Assembly (NCBI GenBank): GCA_009782975.1
Contig: WRIA01000055.1
Span: forward strand, 1-5,564
From: Clostridiales bacterium
GTDB taxonomy: Bacteria > Bacillota_B > Dehalobacteriia > UBA4068
Length of the DNA: 5,564 nucleotides
Reading direction: 5' to 3'
Part shown: in pieces, positions 5,557-5,564 of the stretch
How the letters are laid out: each line of letters opens with the position of its first letter
Numbering within the stretch: the stretch's first letter is position 1
Made by a program: the position numbers and the translations under genes
Notes under the pieces: model-generated
Told to the model about the DNA's origin: nothing
What the model saw: the letters and a program-made list of their open reading frames with translations, nothing else
Database searches by the model: none

Positions 5557-5564
5557 GGATTTTT

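Overview
The window looks like chromosomal DNA of a Bacillota bacterium, most likely Clostridia or Negativicutes. Pointers are strong GGAGG-type ribosome binding sites in front of TTG or ATG starts, frequent ATA isoleucine codons, a copper-amine-oxidase-N 'stalk' domain fused to a GH18 hydrolase, and a CadC/SmtB-type regulator next to a P1B ATPase. This placement is inferred from gene types and style, not from a marker gene. There is no transposase, phage gene, tRNA, rRNA or CRISPR array.

Layout, left to right. (1) Positions 2-226 (+) hold the C-terminal end of an iron-sulfur protein with two 4Fe-4S cysteine sets, resembling the tail of epoxyqueuosine-reductase-like proteins. (2) Positions 345-1259 (+) encode a ten-helix EamA/DMT-family transporter with a TTG start. 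(3) Positions 1260-1513 are non-coding and unusually structured. Five head-to-tail 23-bp repeats run into a sixth partial copy, which forms the 5' arm of a good Rho-independent terminator. A sigma-A-like promoter with an extended -10 follows. (4) Positions 1514-2944 (+) encode an exported protein with a signal peptide, stalk domain and GH18 catalytic domain. (5) On the minus strand, converging on it with a 16-bp gap, is a heavy-metal resistance pair: a CadC/SmtB-like ArsR repressor (5117-5476) followed by a CadA/ZntA-type Zn/Cd/Pb ATPase (2961-5054).

The metal pair forms a readable circuit. The repressor keeps both metal-site signatures of its family (Cys pairs for alpha3N, and D-x-H / H-x2-E for alpha5). 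Two near-identical 16-bp imperfect palindromes lie one in front of each gene, overlapping or abutting promoter elements. The expected behaviour is that metal binding releases the repressor, which induces its own gene and the efflux pump.

No wholly new system is evident. The parts most worth checking are the self-complementary repeat array merging into a terminator, a terminator-like hairpin antisense inside the ATPase gene, and the two-operator arrangement of the metal cassette.
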